Source of the DNA: [Zimmermannella] faecalis ATCC 13722
Lineage (GTDB): Bacteria > Actinomycetota > Actinomycetes > Actinomycetales > Microbacteriaceae
NCBI RefSeq assembly: GCF_000381765.1
Contig: NZ_KB907081.1
Coordinates: forward strand, 98,517-162,516
Length of the DNA stretch: 64,000 nucleotides
Direction: 5' to 3'
Shown here: positions 8,056 through 16,089 of the stretch, one piece after another
Layout: every line of letters begins with the position of its first letter
Position numbering within the stretch: the stretch's first letter is position 1
Translations under genes and position numbers: made by a program
Notes under the pieces: model-generated
Told to the model about the DNA's origin: nothing
What the model saw: the letters and a program-made list of their open reading frames with translations, nothing else
Databases searched by the model: none

Positions 8056-8415
8056 GTGCCCAGACCATCCGACGAGGAGCCCGCGGTCGACTACGTCGCC
8101 GTGCAGAACTCCGCAGAATTCCAGTCACACCGACGCAAACAGCGATCGTTCGTGTTCCCCATGGCGATCTTCTTTTTGCTCTGGTACTTCGCCTACGTGC
8201 TACTCGGCGCGTACGCCCACGACTTCATGGCGACGCCCGTGTGGGGCCACGTCAACGTGGGCCTGATCCTCGGGCTCCTCCAGTTCGTGACGACCTTCGG
8301 CATCACGACCTGGTACGTGCGGTTCGCGAACCGCAACCTCGACCCCGAATCCGAACACCTCCGCGCCGAGCTCGAAGACCTCGAGTCGAAGGCGCACGAC
8401 GGGAGCCGCTCGTGA
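8056..8415 (+). CDS. DUF485 domain protein, symporter partner (MctB/YjcH-like)
   Basis: 119 residues. Two transmembrane helices are clear (about 37-58, FPMAIFFLLWYFAYVLLGAY, and about 72-92), followed by a charged tail ending in LEDLESKAHDG. DUF485 proteins are small membrane partners encoded directly before ActP/MctC-type solute:sodium symporters. The GTG at 8056 is chosen because AAGGAGG lies six bases upstream. An upstream in-frame TTG at 7984 would add an arginine-rich stretch with no RBS. The stop overlaps the symporter start in GTGA, indicating translational coupling. Confidence 0.88.
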   Translation: MPRPSDEEPAVDYVAVQNSAEFQSHRRKQRSFVFPMAIFFLLWYFAYVLLGAYAHDFMATPVWGHVNVGLILGLLQFVTTFGITTWYVRFANRNLDPESEHLRAELEDLESKAHDGSRS

Positions 8416-10043
8416 ACGAATTCTTCGCCTCGGTCGGCACCGTGCTCGCCGACACCGTCACCACGGTCGAAAACAACCCTGTGCTGAACATCTCGATCTT
8501 CGTCGTCTTCGTCGGCATCACGCTGTTCATCGTCATTCGCGCGAGCCGCAACTCGCGCAGCGCCGCCGACTTCTACGCCGGCGGTCGCTCGTTCTCGGGC
8601 ACCCAGAACGGCTTCGCCATCTCGGGTGACTACCTCTCGGCCGCGTCGTTCCTCGGCATCTGCGGTGCGATCGCGATCAACGGCTACGACGGTTTCCTCT
8701 ACTCGATCGGGTTCCTCGTCGCCTGGCTCGTCGCACTGCTGCTCGTCGCCGAGCTCATGCGCAACACCGGCAAGTTCACGATGGCCGACGTGCTCTCGTT
8801 CCGCCTCAAGCAGCGCCCCGTGCGCACCGCGGCGGCGATCACGACGCTGGCCGTGACGCTGTTCTACCTGCTCGCACAGATGGCCGGCGCGGGCGGGCTC
8901 GTCTCGCTGCTGCTCGGCATCAACGACGCGATCGGTCAGAGCATCGTCATCGCGGTCGTCGGCGTGCTCATGATCGTCTACGTGCTCGTCGGCGGTATGA
9001 AGGGCACGACGTGGGTGCAGATCATCAAGGCGATGCTGCTCATCGGCGCGGCGTTCGCCATGACGATCTGGGTGCTCGCGCTGAACGGCTTCAGCCTCAA
9101 CGCGCTCTTCGACCGGGTCGTCGCCGCGTCGGCAAACGGCGAGGCCGTGCTCGGCCCCGGCCTGCAGTACGGCACGAACCCGCTCGACTTCGTCTCGCTC
9201 GGCATGGCGCTCGTGCTCGGCACCGCGGGGCTGCCGCACGTGCTCATGCGCTTCTACACCGTGCCGACCGCGAAGGAAGCGCGCAAGTCGGTCGTCTGGG
9301 CGATCTGGCTCATCGGCGCGTTCTACCTGTTCACGCTCGTGCTCGGCTACGGCGCCGGCGCGATGGTCGGCCCCGACGTCATCGCCGAGGCGCCGGGCGG
9401 CGTCAACTCCGCCGCTCCCCTGCTCGCGCTCGAGCTCGGCGGGCCCGTGCTGCTCGGGGTCGTGTCGGCGATCGCGTTCGCGACGATCCTCGCGGTGGTG
9501 GCGGGCCTCGCGATCACGGCGGCGGCCTCGTTCGCACACGACATCTACGTCAACGTCATCACGCGCGGCGAGGCATCGCAGCACGACGAGGTGCGCGTGG
9601 GCAAGATCACCGTGGTCGTGCTCGGCATCGTCGCGATCGTCGGCGGCATCGGCGTGCAGGGGCAGAACATCGCGTTCCTCGTCGCCCTCGCGTTCGCCGT
9701 CGCCGCCTCGGCCAACCTCCCGACGATCCTCTACTCGCTCTACTGGAGCGGGTTCACGACCCGCGGGGCCGTGTGGAGCATGTACGGCGGGCTCGGCTCA
9801 GCGCTCGTGCTCATCACGTTCTCGAAGGTCGTCTCGGGCGCCGAGACATCGCTGCTCGGGGCCGGGGTCGACTTCGCGTGGTTCCCGCTGAACAACCCCG
9901 GCATCGTCTCGATTCCGCTCGGGTTCTTCCTCGGCTGGCTCGGTTCGGTCACGTCACGGCAGCGAGAGGATGTGCGCCTCGCGGCCGAGATGGAGGTGCG
10001 GGCGCTCACCGGTCACGGCGCGGAGCCGCCCGTACACCACTAG
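8412..10043 (+). CDS. Cation/monocarboxylate (acetate) symporter, SSS family
   Basis: 543 residues and about 13 membrane segments of the solute:sodium symporter family. The family signature FYAGGRSFSGTQNGFAISGD (about 55-74) matches ActP/MctC proteins, which import acetate, propionate or pyruvate. The GTG start overlaps the DUF485 stop by four bases. Its proximity to prp genes and the RamA-like regulator suggests the window's first 10 kb is geared to short-chain monocarboxylate use: uptake here, propionyl-CoA breakdown by PrpBCD. It ends 10 bp from the convergent monooxygenase gene. Confidence 0.92.
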   Translation: MNEFFASVGTVLADTVTTVENNPVLNISIFVVFVGITLFIVIRASRNSRSAADFYAGGRSFSGTQNGFAISGDYLSAASFLGICGAIAINGYDGFLYSIGFLVAWLVALLLVAELMRNTGKFTMADVLSFRLKQRPVRTAAAITTLAVTLFYLLAQMAGAGGLVSLLLGINDAIGQSIVIAVVGVLMIVYVLVGGMKGTTWVQIIKAMLLIGAAFAMTIWVLALNGFSLNALFDRVVAASANGEAVLGPGLQYGTNPLDFVSLGMALVLGTAGLPHVLMRFYTVPTAKEARKSVVWAIWLIGAFYLFTLVLGYGAGAMVGPDVIAEAPGGVNSAAPLLALELGGPVLLGVVSAIAFATILAVVAGLAITAAASFAHDIYVNVITRGEASQHDEVRVGKITVVVLGIVAIVGGIGVQGQNIAFLVALAFAVAASANLPTILYSLYWSGFTTRGAVWSMYGGLGSALVLITFSKVVSGAETSLLGAGVDFAWFPLNNPGIVSIPLGFFLGWLGSVTSRQREDVRLAAEMEVRALTGHGAEPPVHH

Positions 10044-10053
10044 CCGTGCACCA

Positions 10054-11358
10054 CTAGCGCGCGGGCACCTCCGCGGCCCGGATCCCGAGCAGCGACCTGA
10101 GGGTCGACTGCTCGGGATACGCGTCGCGGAACGCCCCGCGCTCGCGCAGCGCGGGCACGAGTTCGTCGCGCACGCGGCGCAGCTCGGCCCGATTGCTCAC
10201 CTGCACGATGAAGCCGTCGGCCGCGCCGGCGTCCCGCCACTCGAGCAGGGCGCCGGCAATCTCGGCGCCCGTGCCAGCGACGACGAGGCGGTCGCGGCCG
10301 AGCAGCCGGGCGACGGATGCGCGCAGCGGCTGCCCCGCGTCGCGGTCGGCCGCGAGGTGGTCGGCGAGCCAGGTGCCCTCGTTCACGAGCGCGCGGGCGA
10401 GGTCGTGCTCGGTGATCGGCGACTCGTCGACGTCGCGCTCGATCGCGCGGGCGACGCGGCCCGTGAGTTCGTCGAGCGCGCCGTGCCGCACGAGGTAGGC
10501 GCGACGGGCGTCGTCGGCGTGCCCCGGCGCATCCGCGAAGGCGAGCATGACCTTGATGAACAGCTTCGGTTCGGGGCGGCCCGCGGCGAGTTCGGCGCGG
10601 ATGCCCGCGCGGTACTCGAGTGCCTCGGCGATCGTCGTCTGCATGCCGAAGACGCAGTCGGCGCTCGCCGCCGCGAGCGCACGCCCCGGCGCCGAGTGCC
10701 CGGCCTGAAACACGACGGGCTCGCCCTGCCGCGAGCGCTCGATGTTGAGCGGGCCCGCGACCGCGAAGTGCTCGCCGCGGTGTTCGAGGGTGCGCACGTG
10801 CGCGCGGTCGAGGTACTGGCCCGACGCGCGGTCGCGCGGGAACGACCCCTCGTCGTACGTGTGCCAGAGGCCGCGAATCACCTCGAGGGCCTCGGCGGCG
10901 CGGGCGTAGCGGGTCGCGTGGTCGCGCTGTCCGTCGAGGCCGAAGTTGCGGGCGGCCCGGTCGCCGAGCGACGTCACGACGTTCCAGCCGGCGCGGCCGC
11001 CACTGAGGTGGTCGAGCGACAGGAGCATCCGGGCGAGGTTGTACGGCTCCTGATACGAGGTCGAGAAGGTGCCGACGAGGCCGATGTGCCGCGTCGCCGC
11101 CGCGAGGTACGACAGCACCGAGAGCGGCTCGAACCGCGAGAGGTAGTGGGGCGCGCCGTCGAGGTCGGCGAAGACCGCGTCGGCGACGAACACGAAGTCG
11201 AGCAAGGCCTCCTCGGCGAGCTGGGCAACCTCGCGATACCAGTCGGGGTTCACCGAGGCGTTCGCGGGTTCGTCTGGGTCGAGCCAGGCGCGCTCGTCGT
11301 CGGGTGCCCCCGACGCCGTCAGCATCGCCCCGAGGTGCAGCTGCGCGAAGGTCGTCAT
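10054..11358 (-). CDS. LLM-class flavin-dependent monooxygenase (NtaA/SnaA/DszA type)
   Basis: 434 residues, the usual length of two-component FMNH2-dependent monooxygenases acting on chelators, sulfur compounds or siderophore-like substrates. Visible signatures: VGTFSTSYQEPYNLARMLLS (about 94-113), SGGRAGWNVVTS (about 118-129) and EPVVFQAGHSAPGRALAA (about 211-228), the FMN-phosphate region. A separate flavin reductase is normally needed and none is adjacent. Substrate cannot be inferred. The lysE-like gene lies 28 bp upstream on the same strand. Confidence 0.88.
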   Translation of the reverse strand: MTTFAQLHLGAMLTASGAPDDERAWLDPDEPANASVNPDWYREVAQLAEEALLDFVFVADAVFADLDGAPHYLSRFEPLSVLSYLAAATRHIGLVGTFSTSYQEPYNLARMLLSLDHLSGGRAGWNVVTSLGDRAARNFGLDGQRDHATRYARAAEALEVIRGLWHTYDEGSFPRDRASGQYLDRAHVRTLEHRGEHFAVAGPLNIERSRQGEPVVFQAGHSAPGRALAAASADCVFGMQTTIAEALEYRAGIRAELAAGRPEPKLFIKVMLAFADAPGHADDARRAYLVRHGALDELTGRVARAIERDVDESPITEHDLARALVNEGTWLADHLAADRDAGQPLRASVARLLGRDRLVVAGTGAEIAGALLEWRDAGAADGFIVQVSNRAELRRVRDELVPALRERGAFRDAYPEQSTLRSLLGIRAAEVPAR

Positions 11359-11386
11359 TTGACGATCATCTCACCCCGCCGGCCGG

Positions 11387-12010
11387 TCAGCCGAACAGCG
11401 GCTTCAGCAGAATGACCGCCGCGAACACGACGAGGGCGATCGCGCAGATGCGGTCGATCCACGCGACGACGATCGGCCGCTGCAGCTGCTTCGCGAACGT
11501 GCGGGCGCCGAGGGCGATGATGCCGAAGTAGAGCATGCTGAGCAGCGCGTGGATGCCCGCGAGCACGGCACCGAGCAGGTACGACGGCACGCCGTCGACG
11601 TGGAAGCTCGGCATGACGGCGAGGTAGAACACGCCGATCTTCGGGTTGAGGAGGTTCGTGATGAGGCCGGTCCAGAACCCCGTGCGCTTGCTTGGCGGCG
11701 GCGCATCCGCCTCGACGTCGCGCCGCCCGCGCGGCCACGCCTGCCACGCGAGGAACAGCAGGTACGCGGCACCGGCGATCTCGATCGCGCGCTGCGCCCA
11801 GGGGAAAAGCTGCAGCAGCGCGACGGCGCCGCTCGCGGCCGCGACGCCCCAGACGAGCACGCCGAGTGCGACTCCGGCGCCGGTGAGTAGCGCGTTGCGC
11901 GCCCCGAACCGCGTCGCGGCCCGCAGCACGAGCGTGAAGTCGGCCCCGGGCGTGATCGTGAGCAGCGCCGCGAGCGGGGTGAACGCAAGCAGGGCGCCGA
12001 GGAACGTCAC
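11387..12010 (-). CDS. LysE/RhtB family amino-acid exporter
   Basis: 207 residues with about six hydrophobic segments. The LysE signature TPGADFTLVLRAATRFGARN (about 20-39) and the NLLNPKIGVFYLAVMPSF loop (about 119-136) are clear. It effluxes amino acids or similar metabolites; the substrate is unknown. Its ATG overlaps the stop of the upstream helicase gene by four bases (ATGA), so it is translationally coupled to it. Confidence 0.9.
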   Translation of the reverse strand: MTFLGALLAFTPLAALLTITPGADFTLVLRAATRFGARNALLTGAGVALGVLVWGVAAASGAVALLQLFPWAQRAIEIAGAAYLLFLAWQAWPRGRRDVEADAPPPSKRTGFWTGLITNLLNPKIGVFYLAVMPSFHVDGVPSYLLGAVLAGIHALLSMLYFGIIALGARTFAKQLQRPIVVAWIDRICAIALVVFAAVILLKPLFG

Positions 12011-14577
12011 AGCTGCACCACCTCGGTGACGCGCACGACGGCCTCGCCGGCCTCGGCGGATGCGCTGAGGTCGACCTCGGCGCGAATGCGCCAGTCGTGG
12101 TGGTGCTCGGGGTCGTCGAGGGTCTGCTCGACGAGCCAGAGCCCGTCGGCCTCGCGCGACGTGTCAATGCGGCACAGCTGCGGCGCGCGCGCCGCCGCGT
12201 CGATGCCGAGGTCGTCGTATTCGTCGTAGTAGTCGTCGAGCACACCCGGCCAGTCGACGGCCGGGTCGAGCGCCTCGAGCTCGTCATCGCGCTCGAGCGC
12301 GGCGAGCAGCACGCGGCGCCAGAGCTCGTTGCGCACGAGCACGGTAAACGCGCGACGGTTCGCGACGACGCTCGGGGGCGCGGGCGGGAGCACCGGCTCG
12401 CCGTCGTCGTCGACGGGCGCGACGAGCTCGGCCCACTCGTCGACGAGGCTCGAGTCGACCTGCCGAATAAGCTCCCCGAGCCACTCGACGATCGAGTCGA
12501 GCTCGTCGGTCACGCGGTCGGCCGGCACCGAGTGCTGCAGCGCGCGATACGCGTCGCTGAGGTAGCGCAGCACGACGCCTTCGGCGCGCGCGAGGTCGTA
12601 GAACCCCGTGAACTCGGCGAAGCTCATCGCGCGCTCGTACATGTCGCGCACGACCGTCTTCGGCGCGACCTCGAAGTCGCGTGCCCACGGCTGCCCCTCC
12701 GCGAACTCCTCGTAACTCTGGTCTAGCAGCTCCTCGAGCGGCTTCGGCCAGGTGATCTCCTCGACTCGCTCCATCCGCTCGGCGTAGTCGACACCGTCGG
12801 CCTTCATCGCCGCGATCGCCTCGCCGCGCGCCTTCCGCTGCTGCGCGAACAGCACGGGCCGCGGGTCGTCGAGAATCGACTCCATGACGCTCACGACGTC
12901 GAGCGCGTAGCTGCCGCTGCCGACCTCGTCGGCCGCGCCCTCGGTCTCGACGGCCGGGTCGAGCAGGTCGAGCACGGCGATCGCGAACGGCGACAGCGGC
13001 TGGTTGAGCGCGAAGTTCGGCTGCAGGTCGACCGTGAGCTTCAGCTGGGGCCGCCGGGTACCGGGCACGGGATGCGCGTAGTCGGCCTCGACGATGCCCG
13101 CGTCGAGCAGGGTGCGGCCGAGCGCGAGCGCCCGCCGCGCGAGGTCGAACTGCCGCGCGCGCGACTCGTGATTGTCGAAGCAGAGGCTGCGGACGTTCGC
13201 GAACACGTCGCCGCCGCGGGCGACGATGTTGATGAGCATCGCCGAGGTCATGTGCATGTGGCTCGAGAGCTTCTCGGGCTCGGCCTCGACGAGGCGCGAG
13301 AACGTCTTCTCGGTGTAGTTCACGAAGCCCTGGGGCGGCTGGCGACGCTGCACCTTGCGCTGCTTCTTCGGGTCGCCGGCGGCCTTGGAGATTGCGTGCT
13401 CGTACTCGACGACGTGGTCGGGCGCCTGCACGACGACCGTGCCGTGGTCGTCGTAGCCGGCGCGCCCCGCGCGCCCCGCGATCTGGTGAAACTCGCGCGC
13501 CGACAGGTGACGCTGCTTCGTGCCGTCGAACTTCGTGAGCGACGTGATGAGCACCGAGCGAATCGGCACGTTGATGCCGACGCCGAGCGTGTCGGTGCCG
13601 CAGATCACGCGCAGCAGGCCGCGCTGCGCGAGCACTTCGACGAGCCGGCGATACCGCGGCAGCATGCCGGCGTGGTGCACGCCGATGCCCTGGCGCAGCC
13701 AACCCGAGAGCTTGCGGCCGAACGCCGTCGTGAACTTGAACCCGCCCATCGCCGCGCTGATCGCATCCCGCTGCTCGCGGGACGCGACGCGGATGCTCGA
13801 GAGCGCCTGGGCGCGCTCGACGGCTTCTTTCTGCGAGAAGTGCACGACGTAGATCGGGGCCTCGTGCTCGTCGAGCAGTCGCTCGACGGTCTCGTGCACC
13901 GGCGTGAGGACGTACTCGAAGCTGAGCGGCACGGGCCGTGTCGCGCCGGCGACGAGCTCGGTGGGGCGCCCCGTTCGGCGCGTGAGGTCGTCGCGCAGCG
14001 CCTCGGTGTCGCCGAGCGTCGCTGACATGAGCAGGAACTGCGCCCGGCCGAGGAGCAGCAGCGGCACCTGCCAGGCCCAGCCGCGCTGATCGTCGCCGTA
14101 GTAGTGGAACTCGTCCATCACGACCTGGTCGACGTCGGCGTCGCCGCCCTCGCGCAAGGCCTGGTTCGCGAGAATCTCGGCCGTGGCGCAGATGATTGGC
14201 GCGTCGGGGTTCACCGAGCTGTCGCCCGTGACCATGCCGACGCGCTCGGCGCCGAAGATCTCGACGAGCGCGAAGAACTTCTCGCTCACGAGCGCCTTGA
14301 TCGGTGCGGTGTAGTAGCTGCGCTTGCCCTCGGCGAGCGCGATCGCGTGCGCCGCGATCGCGACGAGCGACTTGCCGGTGCCGGTCGGCGTCGCGAGCAC
14401 GACGTTCGCGCCCGACACGAGGTGCACGACCGCCTCGTCTTGGGCTTCGTAGAGTTCGATGCCGCGGCCCGTCGTCCACTCGATGATCGCGTCGTACACG
14501 TGATCGGGGTCGTAGGGCGCCCCCGGGTCGGCGAGGGTGGGGATGAGCTCTGGCAACGTAGGCATTACTTCGATCAT
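12007..14577 (-). CDS. DEAD/DEAH-box RNA helicase with DUF3516 (Ski2/Mtr4-like)
   Basis: 856 residues from the ATG at 14577 (an alternative ATG lies four codons later at 14565). Motif I ATPTGTGKS at 62-70, motif II DEFHYYG near 155, motif III MSATLG near 183, and motif VI QIAGRAGRAGYDD near 400 define a superfamily 2 helicase. The C-terminal half is the DUF3516 region seen almost only in actinobacteria, presumed to act in RNA turnover. The window offers no exonuclease partner. Weak Shine-Dalgarno. Upstream in-frame codons towards 14808 lack family similarity and run antisense into the next gene, so they are excluded. Confidence 0.88.
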   Translation of the reverse strand: MIEVMPTLPELIPTLADPGAPYDPDHVYDAIIEWTTGRGIELYEAQDEAVVHLVSGANVVLATPTGTGKSLVAIAAHAIALAEGKRSYYTAPIKALVSEKFFALVEIFGAERVGMVTGDSSVNPDAPIICATAEILANQALREGGDADVDQVVMDEFHYYGDDQRGWAWQVPLLLLGRAQFLLMSATLGDTEALRDDLTRRTGRPTELVAGATRPVPLSFEYVLTPVHETVERLLDEHEAPIYVVHFSQKEAVERAQALSSIRVASREQRDAISAAMGGFKFTTAFGRKLSGWLRQGIGVHHAGMLPRYRRLVEVLAQRGLLRVICGTDTLGVGINVPIRSVLITSLTKFDGTKQRHLSAREFHQIAGRAGRAGYDDHGTVVVQAPDHVVEYEHAISKAAGDPKKQRKVQRRQPPQGFVNYTEKTFSRLVEAEPEKLSSHMHMTSAMLINIVARGGDVFANVRSLCFDNHESRARQFDLARRALALGRTLLDAGIVEADYAHPVPGTRRPQLKLTVDLQPNFALNQPLSPFAIAVLDLLDPAVETEGAADEVGSGSYALDVVSVMESILDDPRPVLFAQQRKARGEAIAAMKADGVDYAERMERVEEITWPKPLEELLDQSYEEFAEGQPWARDFEVAPKTVVRDMYERAMSFAEFTGFYDLARAEGVVLRYLSDAYRALQHSVPADRVTDELDSIVEWLGELIRQVDSSLVDEWAELVAPVDDDGEPVLPPAPPSVVANRRAFTVLVRNELWRRVLLAALERDDELEALDPAVDWPGVLDDYYDEYDDLGIDAAARAPQLCRIDTSREADGLWLVEQTLDDPEHHHDWRIRAEVDLSASAEAGEAVVRVTEVVQL

Positions 14578-14617
14578 CCCACGCCGCGGTTGCCCCGCGG
14601 GCGCGCCGATCTCGACG

Positions 14618-14623
14618 TATCGT
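14618..14623 (+). promoter_or_regulatory. -10 box of a leaderless transcript
   Basis: TATCGT lies six bases before the ATG at 14630, with no Shine-Dalgarno at useful spacing. It fits the leaderless pattern seen at many starts in this window and helps decide the start of the next gene. Confidence 0.45.
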
Positions 14624-14629
14624 AGAGGT

Positions 14630-15328
14630 ATGGAGACGACGGGCGCTGTGACGGCGCGGACGCCGCACGCGCGGTCGGCCGCGCGCCGTCGTCGCGTGTG
14701 CCTCGCGTTCGCCGCGGCCGCGTTTTCGACGCTCGTCGCGCTCGCGATGCACGTCGCCGCGGGCGGCGCGATGCCGGAGCTCCAGGGCATCCTCGTGCCG
14801 CTCGGCATCGCGACGGTGGTCGCGACCTGGCTGTCGCCGATTCGCGCGAGCTGGCTCCGCCTCGGCGGCTCGGTCGCGGTGAGCCAGCTCGGGTTCCACT
14901 CGCTCTTTACCCTCGGCGCGCCCGAGGGCGGCTTCGCGTCGGGCCACGGGCATCACGCGACGAACGCCGAGATGGCGAGCGCAATCGCCGCGCACTCGTC
15001 GCACGCGGGCGTCGACCACTCGGCACACCTCGGGATTCACGACCCGGGCATGCTCGCGGCGCACGGCCTCGCCGCCGTCGCGACGACGCTCGTGCTCCAC
15101 TTCGGCGAGGCGATCCTGCGACGCCTCGCGTTCGTGCGCGACCTCATCGCCGAGTTCTTCGCGTTCGACTTCGTTTTCGTCGTCACGACGCTCGCGCCTC
15201 GGGCGCCGCGGTCGGCGGCGCTCCCCCGGCTCCCCTGGGTGCCGCACCTGTCGATCCGCGCCGCCGCGGCCGCGCTGCGACGCGGGCCGCCGGCCGCACG
15301 CGCATTCCCCACCGCCGCAGTCAACTAG
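14630..15328 (+). CDS. Unrecognised membrane protein with His-rich loop, copper cluster
   Basis: 232 residues; I do not recognise a named family. Predicted layout: basic N-terminus, membrane segments at about 23-46, 50-70, 78-97 and 140-158, a weaker hydrophobic stretch near 172-190, and a basic C-terminus. Between the third and fourth segments (about 101-138) lies a loop with eight histidines, including HGHH and several HxxH spacings, with two Met and several Asp/Glu, which would suit a metal-binding site. It is co-directional with the PCu(A)C lipoprotein and DyP peroxidase downstream, so a copper or iron handling role is plausible but inferred. Confidence 0.75.
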   Translation: METTGAVTARTPHARSAARRRRVCLAFAAAAFSTLVALAMHVAAGGAMPELQGILVPLGIATVVATWLSPIRASWLRLGGSVAVSQLGFHSLFTLGAPEGGFASGHGHHATNAEMASAIAAHSSHAGVDHSAHLGIHDPGMLAAHGLAAVATTLVLHFGEAILRRLAFVRDLIAEFFAFDFVFVVTTLAPRAPRSAALPRLPWVPHLSIRAAAAALRRGPPAARAFPTAAVN

Positions 15329-15468
15329 TGCGCCTGGTTTCAGGCAGCCCGAATCTCGGGTAGCACTGCGGCGATCAATCGCGCCGCGCACGCTCGCGCC
15401 GGCGCACCGCAGTCGCGTGCCGCGGGGCTCTCCCGCGCGCCGCAACCGAGATTTCAGGAGACACGTTC
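15329..15468 (+). other. Possible structured leader before the PCu(A)C gene
   Basis: No open frame is convincing here. Complementary segments suggest a folded leader: AATCTCGG (about 15352-15359) can pair with CCGAGATT (about 15447-15454) just before the AGGAGA ribosome-binding site. Inside lie CTGCGG/CCGCAG, a GCGAT-ATCGC hairpin and a GCGGG-CCCGC hairpin. High GC makes chance pairing likely, so this is tentative. Confidence 0.3.
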
Positions 15469-16089
15469 ATGACCGCTACGACCAAGACCACCAACACCGG
15501 CATCACCACGCGCCGCCTCGTCGGCGCGCTCGCCGCATCCCTCACCCTCACCGTCGGCCTCGTCGGCTGCGCGGCCGCCGAGCCCGCCTCGGCGCCGAGC
15601 GGCAGCACGCAGGCGGCCGAGGGCCACGGCGGTTCCGACCACTCGCACACCCTCACGGTGATCGACCCGTGGGTGAAGGCGACCGACGGCGACATGACCG
15701 CAGTGTTCGCGACCTTCGAGAACCCGAACTCGCACGCCGTCACGGTCGTGTCGGCGACCGTCGAGGGCGCCGAGATGACCGAGCTCCACGAGACGATCGT
15801 GCAGTCCGACGGTTCGAGCGTCATGCAGCCGATCGACGGGGGCTTCACGATCGAGACGGGTGAGCAGCTCGTGCTCGAGCCGGGCGGCAACCACATCATG
15901 CCGATGGGCCTCGAGTCGGCCATCGAGCCGGGCGACGAGGTCGCCGTGACGCTCACGCTCGACGACGGCAGCGAGGTCGAGTTCGCCGCCATCGCGAAGG
16001 AGTACACGGGCGCCGAGGAGACCTACGCGCCCGACACCGAGCACGGAGCGCACGACGAGGGCGACGAATCGGAGCACGAGGGGCACTAA
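15469..16089 (+). CDS. Copper chaperone PCu(A)C domain lipoprotein
   Basis: 206 residues. A lipoprotein signal peptide ends in the lipobox LVGC (Cys at about 34), then a linker, then a PCu(A)C domain (about 60-175). The Cu(I) ligands of the H(M)x10Mx21HxM motif can be matched to His in TELHETIV, Met in SSVMQPIDGG and HIMPMG further on. A His/Asp/Glu-rich tail (HGAHDEGDESEHEGH) could bind extra metal. Such proteins deliver copper outside the membrane, often to cytochrome oxidase. The start ATG has AGGAGA eight bases upstream. The stop overlaps the DyP start in TAATG. Confidence 0.9.
   Translation: MTATTKTTNTGITTRRLVGALAASLTLTVGLVGCAAAEPASAPSGSTQAAEGHGGSDHSHTLTVIDPWVKATDGDMTAVFATFENPNSHAVTVVSATVEGAEMTELHETIVQSDGSSVMQPIDGGFTIETGEQLVLEPGGNHIMPMGLESAIEPGDEVAVTLTLDDGSEVEFAAIAKEYTGAEETYAPDTEHGAHDEGDESEHEGH

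Noticed and set aside
10027..10056. Short duplicated CACCACTAGCCGTG-like sequence at the symporter/monooxygenase junction as a repeat element
   Set aside because: A single 13-base near-duplication containing both stop codons; too short to support a function.
12284..15445. Very long open frame (over 1000 codons) on the minus strand in another phase of the helicase gene
   Set aside because: It is arginine/alanine-rich with no motifs and overlaps a gene with clear helicase motifs; a GC-rich shadow frame.
15329..15480. Possible cobalamin riboswitch because of an AGGAGACAC box
   Set aside because: The other conserved B12-box elements are missing and AGGAGA is simply the Shine-Dalgarno of the next gene.
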